Shown here piece by piece: positions 1-8,762 of a stretch of DNA of 64,000 bases. Every line of letters starts with the position of its first letter. Position 1 is the first letter of the stretch. The notes under the pieces are model-generated. The model did not search any database. It was not told the DNA's origin and was given only the letters and a program-made list of their open reading frames with translations. The translations under genes were made by a program, and so were the position numbers. Source of the stretch: CAYFFV01 sp964342695 (GTDB lineage Bacteria; Acidobacteriota; Vicinamibacteria; Vicinamibacterales; UBA8438); the NCBI GenBank assembly GCA_964342695.1, contig CAYFFV010000007.1, positions 1-64,000 on the forward strand. The letters are read 5' to 3'.

Positions 1-512
1 CGATGTTTACAGAAGATGTGTTCGCTTTTTATGGCGGCAAGAGAAGGTTTGGTGCTCGTGCGCAAGTTCAAACAGGGAGACTTTTTGTAGTAATTATTGC
101 GGCGATTGCTTACTTGATTGCTCTTCGTGCTCCACCAGGTATATTTGGATTGGCTGTCCAGTACGCATTTTCAGGTTATTCGTCACTGTTTCCGTTATTG
201 ATAGCCGCGTTGTTTTGGCGTCGAAGCACAAAGTGGGGTGCACTAGCGGTAACGCTATGGACGGCCGTTTCTGTTATGGCAGTTGCAATATTTCAGGCCA
301 CTGTTTCGGCTCCAGCACCAGGGATGAGCATCACTTTTTTCAGTGTGGGATCTCTTGACATTATTACTCGCACTCCCGGAGGAACGGCGGTGTTAGGTTT
401 TATGCCCGTCGTGCCGATGACTCTTGTTTCGGCAGGACTTATGGTTATAGTTTCCCTTTTGACTCCCCGCCCGAGTCAATCTACTGTCGCCAGATATTTT
501 ACCGATGCGTAA
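1..512 (+). CDS. Sodium:solute symporter family protein, C-terminal part (cut by window edge)
   Basis: The reading frame is open to the first base, so the true start lies outside the window; the ATG at position 3 is only an internal Met. The visible 169 residues hold about four hydrophobic membrane segments. The stretch containing IFGLAVQYAFSGYSSLFPLL and then ALFWRRSTKWGAL is characteristic of the late helices of the SSS (sodium/solute symporter) family, which couples Na+ entry to uptake of small organic solutes. The substrate cannot be told from this end of the protein. The gene converges on enolase, with a hairpin between the two stops. Confidence 0.8.
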   Translation, partial: MFTEDVFAFYGGKRRFGARAQVQTGRLFVVIIAAIAYLIALRAPPGIFGLAVQYAFSGYSSLFPLLIAALFWRRSTKWGALAVTLWTAVSVMAVAIFQATVSAPAPGMSITFFSVGSLDIITRTPGGTAVLGFMPVVPMTLVSAGLMVIVSLLTPRPSQSTVARYFTDA

Positions 513-544
513 TTTAGTGCAGCCGCCCAGTGGTGATTCCGAGT

Positions 545-561
545 AAGACGGGCACCGTCTT
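545..561. terminator. Hairpin between converging symporter and eno genes
   Basis: AAGACGG and CCGTCTT form a perfect 7-bp stem around a 3-nt GCA loop, in the short gap between two converging stop codons. There is no clear T-run on either side, so it may be a weak or Rho-assisted bidirectional terminator. The position supports termination; function is inferred. Confidence 0.4.
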
Positions 562-575
562 GATGGCAGGTCGCG

Positions 576-1868
576 CTAGCCAGAAATGTGCGATTGGTTA
601 AATCCCGAGAGTCCTGCGTACTGAGCGGTGTTACCAAGGTCTGCTTCTATTCGAAGTAGTCTGTTAAATTTACTAATTCGTTCGCCACGGCATCCGGAAC
701 CAGTCTTGATGTGTCCGCATCCTGTTGCTACAGCAAGGTCAGCGATAAAAGTATCTTCGGTCTCGCCGGAACGGTGAGACACGTACGCTCCGTACCCATG
801 TTTCTGGGCTAATGCGACAGTTGATAAGGTTTCTGAAACAGTCCCTATTTGATTTAGTTTCACAAGAATTGAGTTTCCGATCTTTCGGTCGATGGCATCC
901 TGCAGAATTTTTGGGTTGGTACAAAAAATATCATCTCCGACCAGTTCAATTCGACTACCGAGTTCTTCCGTGAGATCAGCCCAGCCGTCCCAATCGTTTT
1001 CAGCTAAAGGATCCTCAATCAATATAATCGGATATGTATCCACCCAAGATTTCCATAGGTCAATCATTTCAGCTGTAGTCTTCGTGGCATGGTCGGATTT
1101 GAAATATACGTAATGAGAGTCGTGCCACATTTCACTAGTCGCTGGATCTAAACAGAGTGCGAAGTCTTTTTCTGGTCGATAGCCGGCTTTTTCAATAGCT
1201 TGTAAAATGAAGTCAATTGCGTCTTTATTTTTACCAAGGTCAGGTGCGAATCCCCCCTCATCACCAACGCCAGTTGTTTTTCCTTTTTCCTTGAGTAGTT
1301 CCTTGAGAGCATGAAACGTTTCTACTGCCATACGGATTGCTTCAGAAAAGGAAGGAGCATTGTGTGGAGCAATCTGAAACTCCTGAAAATCGATGGTATT
1401 GTCCGCATGTTGTCCACCATTTATCACGTTTAGGCACGGGACCGGAAGGATATTGGTGCGGTCTCCTCCTAAATACCGATACAAGGGGACATTATTAACT
1501 AAAGCACCTGCTCGTGCTGCTGCCATAGAGACCCCTAAGATTGCGTTTGCACCTAATCGAGATTTATTTGGCGTACCATCTAACTCAATCAAAAGCTTGT
1601 CCAAACCCTCTTGATCTGTAACATCAAAATTTACTAGGGCATCATTGATTTCTGTTTTGATATTGTGGACGGCTTGTTGAACTCCTTTTCCACGGTAACG
1701 AGTATTGTCACCATCTCGTAATTCTGTAGCTTCTCGTTCTCCTGTTGACGCACCTGATGGCACTAATGCCGTTGTGGTGATTCCATTGTCAAGTTGAATA
1801 TCTGCGGATACTGTCGGATTACCTCGAGAATCCAGCATTTCCAAAGCGTTAACTGATTGAATCTTCAT
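576..1868 (-). CDS. eno: Enolase (phosphopyruvate hydratase)
   Basis: Cytoplasmic glycolytic enzyme that converts 2-phosphoglycerate to phosphoenolpyruvate. The 430 residues match the usual length. The N terminus carries the conserved LDSRGNPT motif, followed by VPSGASTGE (mobile loop), GVGDEGGFAP (catalytic Glu), LIEDP with its metal ligand, VGDD, the catalytic Lys in ILVKLNQIG, and SHRSGETED near the C terminus. The ATG at 1868 starts right at the family N terminus, with AAAGG about 9 nt upstream. The gene lies 178 nt downstream of the TRAP permease on the same strand and probably has its own promoter in that gap. Confidence 0.98.
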   Translation of the reverse strand: MKIQSVNALEMLDSRGNPTVSADIQLDNGITTTALVPSGASTGEREATELRDGDNTRYRGKGVQQAVHNIKTEINDALVNFDVTDQEGLDKLLIELDGTPNKSRLGANAILGVSMAAARAGALVNNVPLYRYLGGDRTNILPVPCLNVINGGQHADNTIDFQEFQIAPHNAPSFSEAIRMAVETFHALKELLKEKGKTTGVGDEGGFAPDLGKNKDAIDFILQAIEKAGYRPEKDFALCLDPATSEMWHDSHYVYFKSDHATKTTAEMIDLWKSWVDTYPIILIEDPLAENDWDGWADLTEELGSRIELVGDDIFCTNPKILQDAIDRKIGNSILVKLNQIGTVSETLSTVALAQKHGYGAYVSHRSGETEDTFIADLAVATGCGHIKTGSGCRGERISKFNRLLRIEADLGNTAQYAGLSGFNQSHISG

Positions 1869-2046
1869 GAAGTTATGAGCCTTTTCGAAAGAATAAAGTT
1901 AGGTTTTGGTTTTTAGATTTAGTTGATCGATGTCTTCTCTTGCTTACGTGATTGATTTGTCTGTTAAAGAGATGCTGCTTGTGATGACAATAAGCATGAA
2001 TTGATGGGCCAAGTGCGGGTTTGAATACTTGCATTTAAAAACGATT

Positions 2047-4014
2047 TTATTTCTTATTGAGCACCCAGACGACACCAAAAACACCAACACCGAAAATATC
2101 AAAAAGTGGTAGTGGTAAGTCACCGAGCATAACGCTGGGGCCGGGAACCAGAAGTAATCCAGCTGCGACAAAAACAGTCATTCTTAGCCAAAGATAAAGT
2201 GGGTTCCTGAGTTGTCCCGCAATTCCTGCTGCAAAGCAGGTAACCCCTAGTGTGGCGATTGTAATTGGCATTAGCAGGTTTAGGAAGCTAGCCGGTTCCC
2301 CGGAACTTGAAAGCAGAAGGAGTTCAGGGCGGTAGACGAACATATAAGGCAAGGTAAATCCAACGAGAGCGAATCTGAATGATGCAAACGCTGTTGGCAT
2401 GATACTTGTGTTTGCAATGGATGAGGCTGCGTAGGCGGCAAGTGCTACGGGTGGAGTCACCATAGACATCATGCCGAAATAGAAAATAAACAGATGCGCA
2501 GCAAGAGGAATGACTCCGAGATTTCCAAGCACTGGACCAATCAGTGTCGCCATCAGGAGGTAGCAGACTGCCGACGGAAGGCCCATGCCCAAAATAATTG
2601 ACGAAATCATAATTAATAGCAGTGCGAGAAACAGGCTTTGTTCTGCGAGGGGAATAATCGTTGCTGGGAGACGCGTGCCGATCCCTGTAAGGGTAACAAT
2701 TCCGATAATAATACCAACGCAGGCAGCTGCAGACACAAGAGGTATGACATCACGGGATGCTTTGATAAGTCCCCGTATCGTCTTGCCTATTTCCAGTCTA
2801 GTCGTTGGATGAAAACTGCTAACTATGACAATAGTAGCTAATGATAAGGTGACAGCGCGAAAGGCCGTATAACCCATTACAAGAAATAACATGAGACTTC
2901 CCAGGGCCGCTACAAAAACTATGCCTTCAAAGCGGTTATTTTGGGTTGTGGGGTCGTCGGAGTGTTCCGAAATATCAATTTCCTGTGTCGTGCTGGCAAC
3001 ACGACGTGCGTGGAAGTGCACGATCAGTAAGAGTGACAGATAGTACAAAATTGCTGGAATTAGTGCTGCTCTGATAATTTCAAGATAGGTAACGGCCGGT
3101 TCAATGATTTCTAGCATCATGTAGGCTCCAGCCCCCATGACAGGTGGCATTAGAGCACCCCCTGAACTTGCCGCTGCTTGAATTCCAGCTGCCGTCACCG
3201 GTTTAAAACCTGCGCTTCTCATCATTGGAATGGTGAAAGTTCCTGTAGTGGCTGTGTTCGCAACCGCACTACCCGAAAGTGATCCCATAAGCCCGCTGCT
3301 GAGGACTGCCACCTTTGCGGGACCACCGGGGCTTTTTCCGAACATCCTTTGCGCGAAATTAATAATGAATCGCGTGGCACCGGTTGCTTCAAGAAAGGCG
3401 CCAAAAATTACAAATAAAAAAACATACGTGAACATTACGTTCAGCGCCACACCAAAGATTCCTTGGCTATGGAGAAAGGTTTGTCCAATAATTCTAGAAA
3501 TCGAATAACCACGGTGAGGAAATAACCAGTCTGGAAAAAGTGAGCCAAAATAGGCGTAAAGTAAAAAGATAAGAGATAAACTAGGAAGAGCCCACCCTAA
3601 CGTTCTTCGAGCTGCTTCAATAACGACTACGAGACCAGCAAATCCAATTAATATATCTATAGATGTTTCAAAACCGGCGCGATTTCCAAGTGACTGTCCG
3701 TCAATCCAGAACTGTTCGAACAATGGATCTGTTTGAATAACGATATATCCGCAACAGATGATCGCAAGAAGTGCCAGGACACCGTCGAGCATAGACCAGA
3801 GGCGGCGGCCTTTTACTTTTGGATGTATCGGGATGTGCCAAAAGCACAGAGACAGTCCCAATAGTGTGAATATTGCTAGACGACTTTGCGGCGCGAGAAG
3901 CGGATAATTTACCTCGATCAGTGTAAAAATACAGAGCGAAATCCCTGCGATGCTCGGGATAGTTTTTCCGAACCAAGCCTGTCTAGTTAAAGTTTCGTCT
4001 GTCACTAGGGCCAA
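2047..4014 (-). CDS. TRAP transporter fused permease, TAXI type (DctQ-DctM fusion)
   Basis: Inner-membrane permease of a TAXI-type tripartite ATP-independent periplasmic transporter. The 655 residues form many hydrophobic helices. The N-terminal helices correspond to the small DctQ-like subunit and the rest to the large DctM-like subunit, a fusion typical of TAXI systems. The segment with GSLSGSAVANTATTGTFTIP followed by AASSGGALMPPVMGAGAYMM is a family hallmark. The start overlaps the stop of the receptor gene by 10 bp, so the two are translationally linked. Substrates of TAXI systems are mostly unknown; C4-dicarboxylates, glutamate or aromatic acids are possible. Confidence 0.92.
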   Translation of the reverse strand: MALVTDETLTRQAWFGKTIPSIAGISLCIFTLIEVNYPLLAPQSRLAIFTLLGLSLCFWHIPIHPKVKGRRLWSMLDGVLALLAIICCGYIVIQTDPLFEQFWIDGQSLGNRAGFETSIDILIGFAGLVVVIEAARRTLGWALPSLSLIFLLYAYFGSLFPDWLFPHRGYSISRIIGQTFLHSQGIFGVALNVMFTYVFLFVIFGAFLEATGATRFIINFAQRMFGKSPGGPAKVAVLSSGLMGSLSGSAVANTATTGTFTIPMMRSAGFKPVTAAGIQAAASSGGALMPPVMGAGAYMMLEIIEPAVTYLEIIRAALIPAILYYLSLLLIVHFHARRVASTTQEIDISEHSDDPTTQNNRFEGIVFVAALGSLMLFLVMGYTAFRAVTLSLATIVIVSSFHPTTRLEIGKTIRGLIKASRDVIPLVSAAACVGIIIGIVTLTGIGTRLPATIIPLAEQSLFLALLLIMISSIILGMGLPSAVCYLLMATLIGPVLGNLGVIPLAAHLFIFYFGMMSMVTPPVALAAYAASSIANTSIMPTAFASFRFALVGFTLPYMFVYRPELLLLSSSGEPASFLNLLMPITIATLGVTCFAAGIAGQLRNPLYLWLRMTVFVAAGLLLVPGPSVMLGDLPLPLFDIFGVGVFGVVWVLNKK

Positions 4015-5000
4015 ATTCCTATTTCACGGTAGAAGCGGATAGCACCAGGATGGAACTCAGTGCCTGTATCACGGATGACGTTGTTTGGATTAATAGCCCG
4101 TCCTGCGGCGTGCTTCTCGACGACTCTCTCACGATTTTCGTAGAGGATTCTTGTTACTTGATAGACAAGTTCTTCGTCAGCGTTTTCTGCCGCAATAAAG
4201 TGCATTGAACCGACGTCAAGACCTTCAAAGGCTTCGCTTTGGCCACGATAAGTCTCCGCCGGAATTGTGGCGTTCCTAAAAAACACAAACTCATTAGTTA
4301 ATTGTTCTTTTTCACTTTCACCATACGGAAGAAAGGAAATTTCCATGGAAGCTGCTGCTTGGGTGATAGATGCGGTCGGCACGGCGCCGCCCAAAAATGC
4401 GGCGTCTGCAGAACCATCAGTGATCATGTCGACAGCCCCCTGTTGAGTCGCATTCAAAGGGCTGAAGTCGTCGTAGGTGAGGCCATGTGCATTTAATAAT
4501 GGTCCTACAAAGTATTCAAAACCTGCGCCCGCCGGTCCGACCGTCACTCTCTTGTCTCTTAACTCGGTTAGAGTCTGAACCCCACTGTCCGCAGGGGTTA
4601 CGAATAGCGCGACGTTTGGTGCAAGGGTCATAATTGTCCTTACTGGAAAGGGGCGGTCCCAGCCTGATTCACCACGGACAGCAAAATAGGTTATTGCGGC
4701 ATTTGACAGCGCAAAGTCGAGTTCACCGCTAATTAGCCGTCGAATATTTTCCTGCGAACCACTGGTCGCTTCTGCGGTTACGCTAAAGCCATATTCGCCA
4801 CCAAATTCATTTATAACTTCTGACAAAGCGCTGCCGACTACGAAGAAGGCCCCCCCGGGAGGAGCGGTGCCTGTACTGAGAAAAACACGAGAAGGACGAG
4901 ATTCACCGGACTCGTCTACATTGCCACCACAGGACACATGAAGAGAAACCACGAGAGCAAGGAGCCCGGTTGTTGTAATAATACGTTTAGAGCGGTTCAT
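4005..5000 (-). CDS. TAXI-family TRAP transporter solute-binding lipoprotein
   Basis: Periplasmic substrate receptor partner of the permease encoded just downstream. I use the ATG at 5000; the frame also offers a GTG at 5030, but the ATG begins directly with a basic stretch (MNRSKR), a hydrophobic core and a lipobox (SLHVSCGG, lipidated Cys near residue 24). The mature part shows the TAXI pattern: TGTAPPGGAFF near the N terminus, then GSQENIRRLISGELDFALSN, and VTVGPAGAGFEYF in the middle. It lies 93 nt after the CoA-ligase-like gene on the same strand, with no obvious terminator, so it may be co-expressed with that operon. Confidence 0.9.
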   Translation of the reverse strand: MNRSKRIITTTGLLALVVSLHVSCGGNVDESGESRPSRVFLSTGTAPPGGAFFVVGSALSEVINEFGGEYGFSVTAEATSGSQENIRRLISGELDFALSNAAITYFAVRGESGWDRPFPVRTIMTLAPNVALFVTPADSGVQTLTELRDKRVTVGPAGAGFEYFVGPLLNAHGLTYDDFSPLNATQQGAVDMITDGSADAAFLGGAVPTASITQAAASMEISFLPYGESEKEQLTNEFVFFRNATIPAETYRGQSEAFEGLDVGSMHFIAAENADEELVYQVTRILYENRERVVEKHAAGRAINPNNVIRDTGTEFHPGAIRFYREIGIWP

Positions 5001-5093
5001 GATTTTTATGATTCTCCATTTTGTTTTCACTAATCATATGTGCCATGGCTTGGAAATTCTTGCATATTGATGAGTCAAGTTTTCATGGTGCGT

Positions 5094-6407
5094 CTATGGT
5101 ACTACGACAAAACGCCTAGCTTTCATTTCATAACGGGGCAAAGCGCCTGCAGGCACGATCGTAACAGGAACTTTTAACCCAAGAGAATTTTGAAAATCAA
5201 CTTTTGTCCGTTGCATGACACTTTCTGTATTTTCTGTTGTTTCATCCAATTCAATCTCGACGCTCAACACCCGAAGAGTTCCCCGTGTATTTACAGTCGC
5301 TCGATATTCGACGATTTCGTCAACTGCGCGAAGCACCGATTCAACTGCAGCTGGATAAATATTAACCCCATTGACGTAAACCATGTCGTCAATTCTGGAA
5401 CGTATTCCACCTTTGAGTAATGTCAACGTGCGGCCACAAGGACAGTTGTCCGCACTTGCAATTACAAGGTCTCCTGACCGATATCGAATCAATGGGCTTG
5501 CCTTCCGGCCAAGATTGGTAATGACAAGTTCTCCTTGGGTGCCTGTCGAAACAGGTTTAAGAGTCTTTGGGTCTAAAATTTCACAGATAAACTCGCATTC
5601 GTTGAGATGAAGATTTCCAGGATTTTCCCAGCATTCAAAACTAATGGGACCCACTTCCGTCATGCCATGATGATCGATAACGCGAGCATTCCAGCCTTCT
5701 TCGATTCTGGTACGAGTAGACGTGATGCTTCCGCCAGGTTCACCGGCTACGATAAGTGACTGTACGGATTTGGTTACGTCAAAATGTTTGATATCACGAT
5801 CTTCGCGGGCTACTTCAAGAAGGCGAAGTGCGTAGGTTGGTGTGCAGCAAATAACAGTCGGCCTAATATTCTTGATCAGTGTAAGCCGGGTCTGACTTGT
5901 CATACCCCCAGCAGGTATACAGTGAGCCCCAATCTGTATTCCCGCTTCAAAAGCGGTCCAAAAGCCAAGAAATGGTCCAAAGGAAAAAGGAAAAAATATC
6001 CGATCTTCAGACTTAACCCTAGCTGCGCGGTACACAGCTTTCCAGCAATCAAGCATCCACTGCCAGCCTTCAGAAGTATCCAGCCACTTTAGTGGGCGTC
6101 CGGTTGTTGAAGATGTTTGACTATATCGAGTGAATTGTTCAAGTGGTTCACTGAGTGCGGTTCCCCAAGGGGGAGTAGATTCTTGATCGAGAATGAGTTC
6201 GTCTTTAGTCGTTAAAGGTAAGGTCGCAAGCCTTTGAAATAAATTTAATTCAGTTGAGTCTATTTTCACTTGTGAGAATTTGTTCGAATAAAAGACGTTG
6301 TTGTCTTTAACAAATTTGAGTAATTCGTTTAGTCGTTTAGTTTGATGTCTAACAAGAGTTTCGCGAGTGCTTTTCTCTATTGCGGGAATGTTTGTGGCAT
6401 CTGCCAT
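5094..6407 (-). CDS. Phenylacetate-CoA-ligase-like AMP-forming acyl/aryl-CoA ligase
   Basis: Probable activating enzyme that joins an aromatic or other carboxylic acid to CoA through an acyl-adenylate. The 437 residues fit the PaaK family. The phosphate-binding loop reads YSQTSSTTGRPLKW (Ser replaces the usual Gly of SSGTTG), HHGMTEVGP is the A5-type motif, LIRYRSGD is the hinge region, CPCGR is the Cys pair often seen in PaaK proteins, and PRYEMKARR holds the C-terminal catalytic Lys. It is the last gene of the seven-gene minus-strand operon, 4 nt after the thioesterase. Its likely substrate, inferred from the chorismate-lyase-like neighbour, is 4-hydroxybenzoate or a derivative. Confidence 0.85.
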   Translation of the reverse strand: MADATNIPAIEKSTRETLVRHQTKRLNELLKFVKDNNVFYSNKFSQVKIDSTELNLFQRLATLPLTTKDELILDQESTPPWGTALSEPLEQFTRYSQTSSTTGRPLKWLDTSEGWQWMLDCWKAVYRAARVKSEDRIFFPFSFGPFLGFWTAFEAGIQIGAHCIPAGGMTSQTRLTLIKNIRPTVICCTPTYALRLLEVAREDRDIKHFDVTKSVQSLIVAGEPGGSITSTRTRIEEGWNARVIDHHGMTEVGPISFECWENPGNLHLNECEFICEILDPKTLKPVSTGTQGELVITNLGRKASPLIRYRSGDLVIASADNCPCGRTLTLLKGGIRSRIDDMVYVNGVNIYPAAVESVLRAVDEIVEYRATVNTRGTLRVLSVEIELDETTENTESVMQRTKVDFQNSLGLKVPVTIVPAGALPRYEMKARRFVVVP

Positions 6408-6411
6408 AATC

Positions 6412-6888
6412 TTATTGGTCAGTGTTCGGAGTTTCGGCTACTTCAAAATGCTCAGCAATTTCCTTTGGAATATTAACAGCTTTCATTGGTTTTCCGGGCT
6501 GTTTCGTAACGCAAGCGACCGTTAATTTTCCACTGGCAATTGGCAGTTCATTTTTTATTATACGAACCTGATAGTTAATAATCTTTTTGGAAATATCTGT
6601 AATGGAGAGATTTACCTCAAATTCGTCCTCAAATTTCAGTGGGTTATGAAAGTCAAATGATGCCGCTACTCTTGGGAATCCTATTGCTGCGTCCGCGGGA
6701 GCTATGCTCAATCCAGCTGAACGCCAAAGTGCGTGCTCCGCTTCTTCCATATACCGAAAAAACCAACTGAAATGAACAAGCCCAGCCGTGTCGGTCTCAT
6801 AGAATTGAACTCGTCGCAGCATGCGATATTTACTTACGACAGGATGATGGCGAAGCTGTGACATCAGAAATCGTTTAAAGGCTCTCAA
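6412..6888 (-). CDS. Hotdog-fold acyl-CoA thioesterase (YbgC / 4-hydroxybenzoyl-CoA thioesterase type)
   Basis: Predicted thioesterase of 158 residues. The motif FYETDTAGLVHFSWFFRYME contains the acidic residue and backbone expected for the 4HBT active site (family pattern D-x-x-G-x-V-x-x-x-x-Y/F), and FRYMEEAEHALW is the following hotdog helix. The start may lie a few codons in, because the first 20 residues precede the conserved fold. It sits 8 nt after the flavoenzyme and 4 nt before the CoA ligase, so it may release or proofread the aryl-CoA made by its neighbour. The substrate is inferred from context only. Confidence 0.85.
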   Translation of the reverse strand: MRAFKRFLMSQLRHHPVVSKYRMLRRVQFYETDTAGLVHFSWFFRYMEEAEHALWRSAGLSIAPADAAIGFPRVAASFDFHNPLKFEDEFEVNLSITDISKKIINYQVRIIKNELPIASGKLTVACVTKQPGKPMKAVNIPKEIAEHFEVAETPNTDQ

Positions 6889-6896
6889 AAAAAGTG

Positions 6897-8144
6897 CTAG
6901 CCTACCGGTTGTTTATGTTTTTCGGCATTTTGTTTAGAAAAATCGCCGAGAGCGTCAAATAATTCTCCGAGATCAGAAAAGACGTTTCCTACAAGGGCAT
7001 CAACAAGTTTGGAATGTAAATGTGGGTAAGTCTGGACGAAATCACGAAAATTAAAGGTTTGATCGTAAAATGACAAAACAAGTTGGCGAAACTGGTCGAG
7101 AGCGGATGTCATTTCTTGGCGATAGCTCGAAAAAGTCGATGCTGTGATAGTGCCATCGTTGAGACCTTTATGTACGGCATCGGCAGCCATTTCGCCGCTC
7201 TTGAGTGCTAAAAAGACGCCAGTTGAGAATACAGGATCAAGAAATGAGAATGCGTCGCCCGCTAGGCAGAAACCGTTGCCCCCAACTTCTGCTGCACGAT
7301 AACTGAACTCACCGGTTACTCGCATTGGACCAAGATACTTTCCACCTTCAAGGTGGTTTTTAATCCAAGCGCAGGCGTTTGCTTCACGGCAAAAAATTTC
7401 TTCAGGATCACGTGTTTCTCGATAAAGGTACTGTGGTTCTGCGACAACTCCTATACTAACCCTGTCCTGTGAGAGCGGTATATACCAGAACCAACCTTTT
7501 TCTGGAATATAAGCTACTGTAGTAGCACCTTCATCTAATCCCGGGTCTCTTTTTGCTCCTTGAAAGTAGGTAAAAATAGCAATTTTTTTTAGTTCCGGAT
7601 CGCGCTTCTTCAATCCTAGTTTCGACGCGAACAAGGTGTCGCGTCCTGAGGCATCGATGATGGCATCGGCAAAAAAATCTTGTGTGCCGCCGTCCTTAAG
7701 GTCGGCTTTGACTCCTACTACCCGATCACCGTCTGTAATTAAGTCTCTAACGGAGACGCCTTGGGAAACATTGGCACCCTTAGCAGCAGCATTCTCAAGC
7801 AACATGTGATCGAATGCGCTTCTGTCTACTTGCCAGGTTGTTGCGCACTTATGTTTGATTGTTTCAAAAAAATAGAAAGGTTGTGAAACTTGACCATTCG
7901 TAGAAACAAATTGTACGGAGTGCTTTTTAGGGCAGGCATTTTTGTTAAACCAGTCAAGAACGCCAAGTCGTTCAAATGTAAACCACGTATAAGGCATTAA
8001 AGATTCACCGACGTGGTACCGTGGGAAAGTCTCACGTTCCAGCAAAAGAACCTTTCGTCCGTGCTGCGTTAAGACTGTCGCAGCAGTTGAACCTGCAGGT
8101 CCGCCACCAATAACTATTGCTTCATATGATTTTCGATTCATCAC
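6897..8144 (-). CDS. FAD-dependent oxidoreductase resembling flavin-dependent halogenases
   Basis: Flavoprotein of 415 residues. GGGPAGS (residues 13-19) binds FAD, RYHVGESLMP (42-51) follows, and GDAFSFLDPVFSTG (297-310) is the second FAD motif. Two signatures used to recognise flavin-dependent halogenases are present: W-x-W-x-I-P (WFWYIP, residues 218-223) and F-x-x-P-x-x-S-x-G (301-309). Lys73/Lys74 lie where the catalytic Lys of PltA-type halogenases falls (comparison from memory). Many relatives annotated as halogenases are uncharacterised, so an oxygenase or reductase role is possible. GTG 8144 and ATG 8141 are adjacent starts next to the TAG stop of the preceding gene. Confidence 0.8.
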   Translation of the reverse strand: MMNRKSYEAIVIGGGPAGSTAATVLTQHGRKVLLLERETFPRYHVGESLMPYTWFTFERLGVLDWFNKNACPKKHSVQFVSTNGQVSQPFYFFETIKHKCATTWQVDRSAFDHMLLENAAAKGANVSQGVSVRDLITDGDRVVGVKADLKDGGTQDFFADAIIDASGRDTLFASKLGLKKRDPELKKIAIFTYFQGAKRDPGLDEGATTVAYIPEKGWFWYIPLSQDRVSIGVVAEPQYLYRETRDPEEIFCREANACAWIKNHLEGGKYLGPMRVTGEFSYRAAEVGGNGFCLAGDAFSFLDPVFSTGVFLALKSGEMAADAVHKGLNDGTITASTFSSYRQEMTSALDQFRQLVLSFYDQTFNFRDFVQTYPHLHSKLVDALVGNVFSDLGELFDALGDFSKQNAEKHKQPVG

Positions 8145-8761
8145 TACCTAAGCACCATTGGCAGCACTTCAACGATGTCACCGATTTTGGTATTGTTGCG
8201 AACAATTTCTGTCCGACGACCATAAAGGGTATTTGTTTTTCGCATCCAAAAGACTCCCATCATTTCTTGATTTGGTGTGATTGCAAGGAAAGCTTTTGGG
8301 CGACTTACGTAGTCAAAACGTCCATCTCGTAAAATATGACCCAGAGGAATCTGATTTCCGAGAATTTGTTCCTTCAAGTGTTTGTTAAAGGCATCAAGGC
8401 GGATTCTAATTGCTCCCATTTCTACTGGTTGACCGGACTCTTTTTGTACTAACAACACACGTCGAAAATATGACTTGCCTGTCCAAAACGTTGACAATGG
8501 TCGAAGTACGATATGTCCTCCATAGTGTTTCTCAAGAGTTAACGTCATGTCGTTGTCGTGAACTAGCAACGAGCGGTACGGAAGCGGAATCTTGTTTGGT
8601 GAGACGACTTTAACCTTTGGCATCGACACTCCTGCACGGCTATAGACCAGGTCAAGGGGGTACAACACGCTTGCCGATTTAGTCCCTTTGGAAATTCGGT
8701 CGTTTGGAATGTTTTTTTTCTTGGAGTTCGATTTACCAAGAGTCGTCCGGGAGTTGGCCAT
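8144..8761 (-). CDS. Chorismate pyruvate-lyase-like protein (UbiC / DUF98 fold)
   Basis: The 205-residue protein matches the chorismate lyase pattern as I remember it: PYRSLLVHDNDMT (residues 61-73) with LTLE after it, a YFRRVLL strand with Arg100/101, PVEMGAIRI (112-120), IPLGHIL (138-144), SRPKAF, LYGRR and a final acidic IVEVLP with Glu198. In UbiC and the mycobacterial DUF98 enzyme these positions hold the product-binding Arg residues and the Glu. Such enzymes turn chorismate into 4-hydroxybenzoate and pyruvate. The basic, low-complexity first 30 residues are extra. It lies 1 nt after the radical SAM gene and abuts the flavoenzyme. Identification is by pattern only. Confidence 0.65.
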   Translation of the reverse strand: MANSRTTLGKSNSKKKNIPNDRISKGTKSASVLYPLDLVYSRAGVSMPKVKVVSPNKIPLPYRSLLVHDNDMTLTLEKHYGGHIVLRPLSTFWTGKSYFRRVLLVQKESGQPVEMGAIRIRLDAFNKHLKEQILGNQIPLGHILRDGRFDYVSRPKAFLAITPNQEMMGVFWMRKTNTLYGRRTEIVRNNTKIGDIVEVLPMVLR

Positions 8762-8762
8762 T

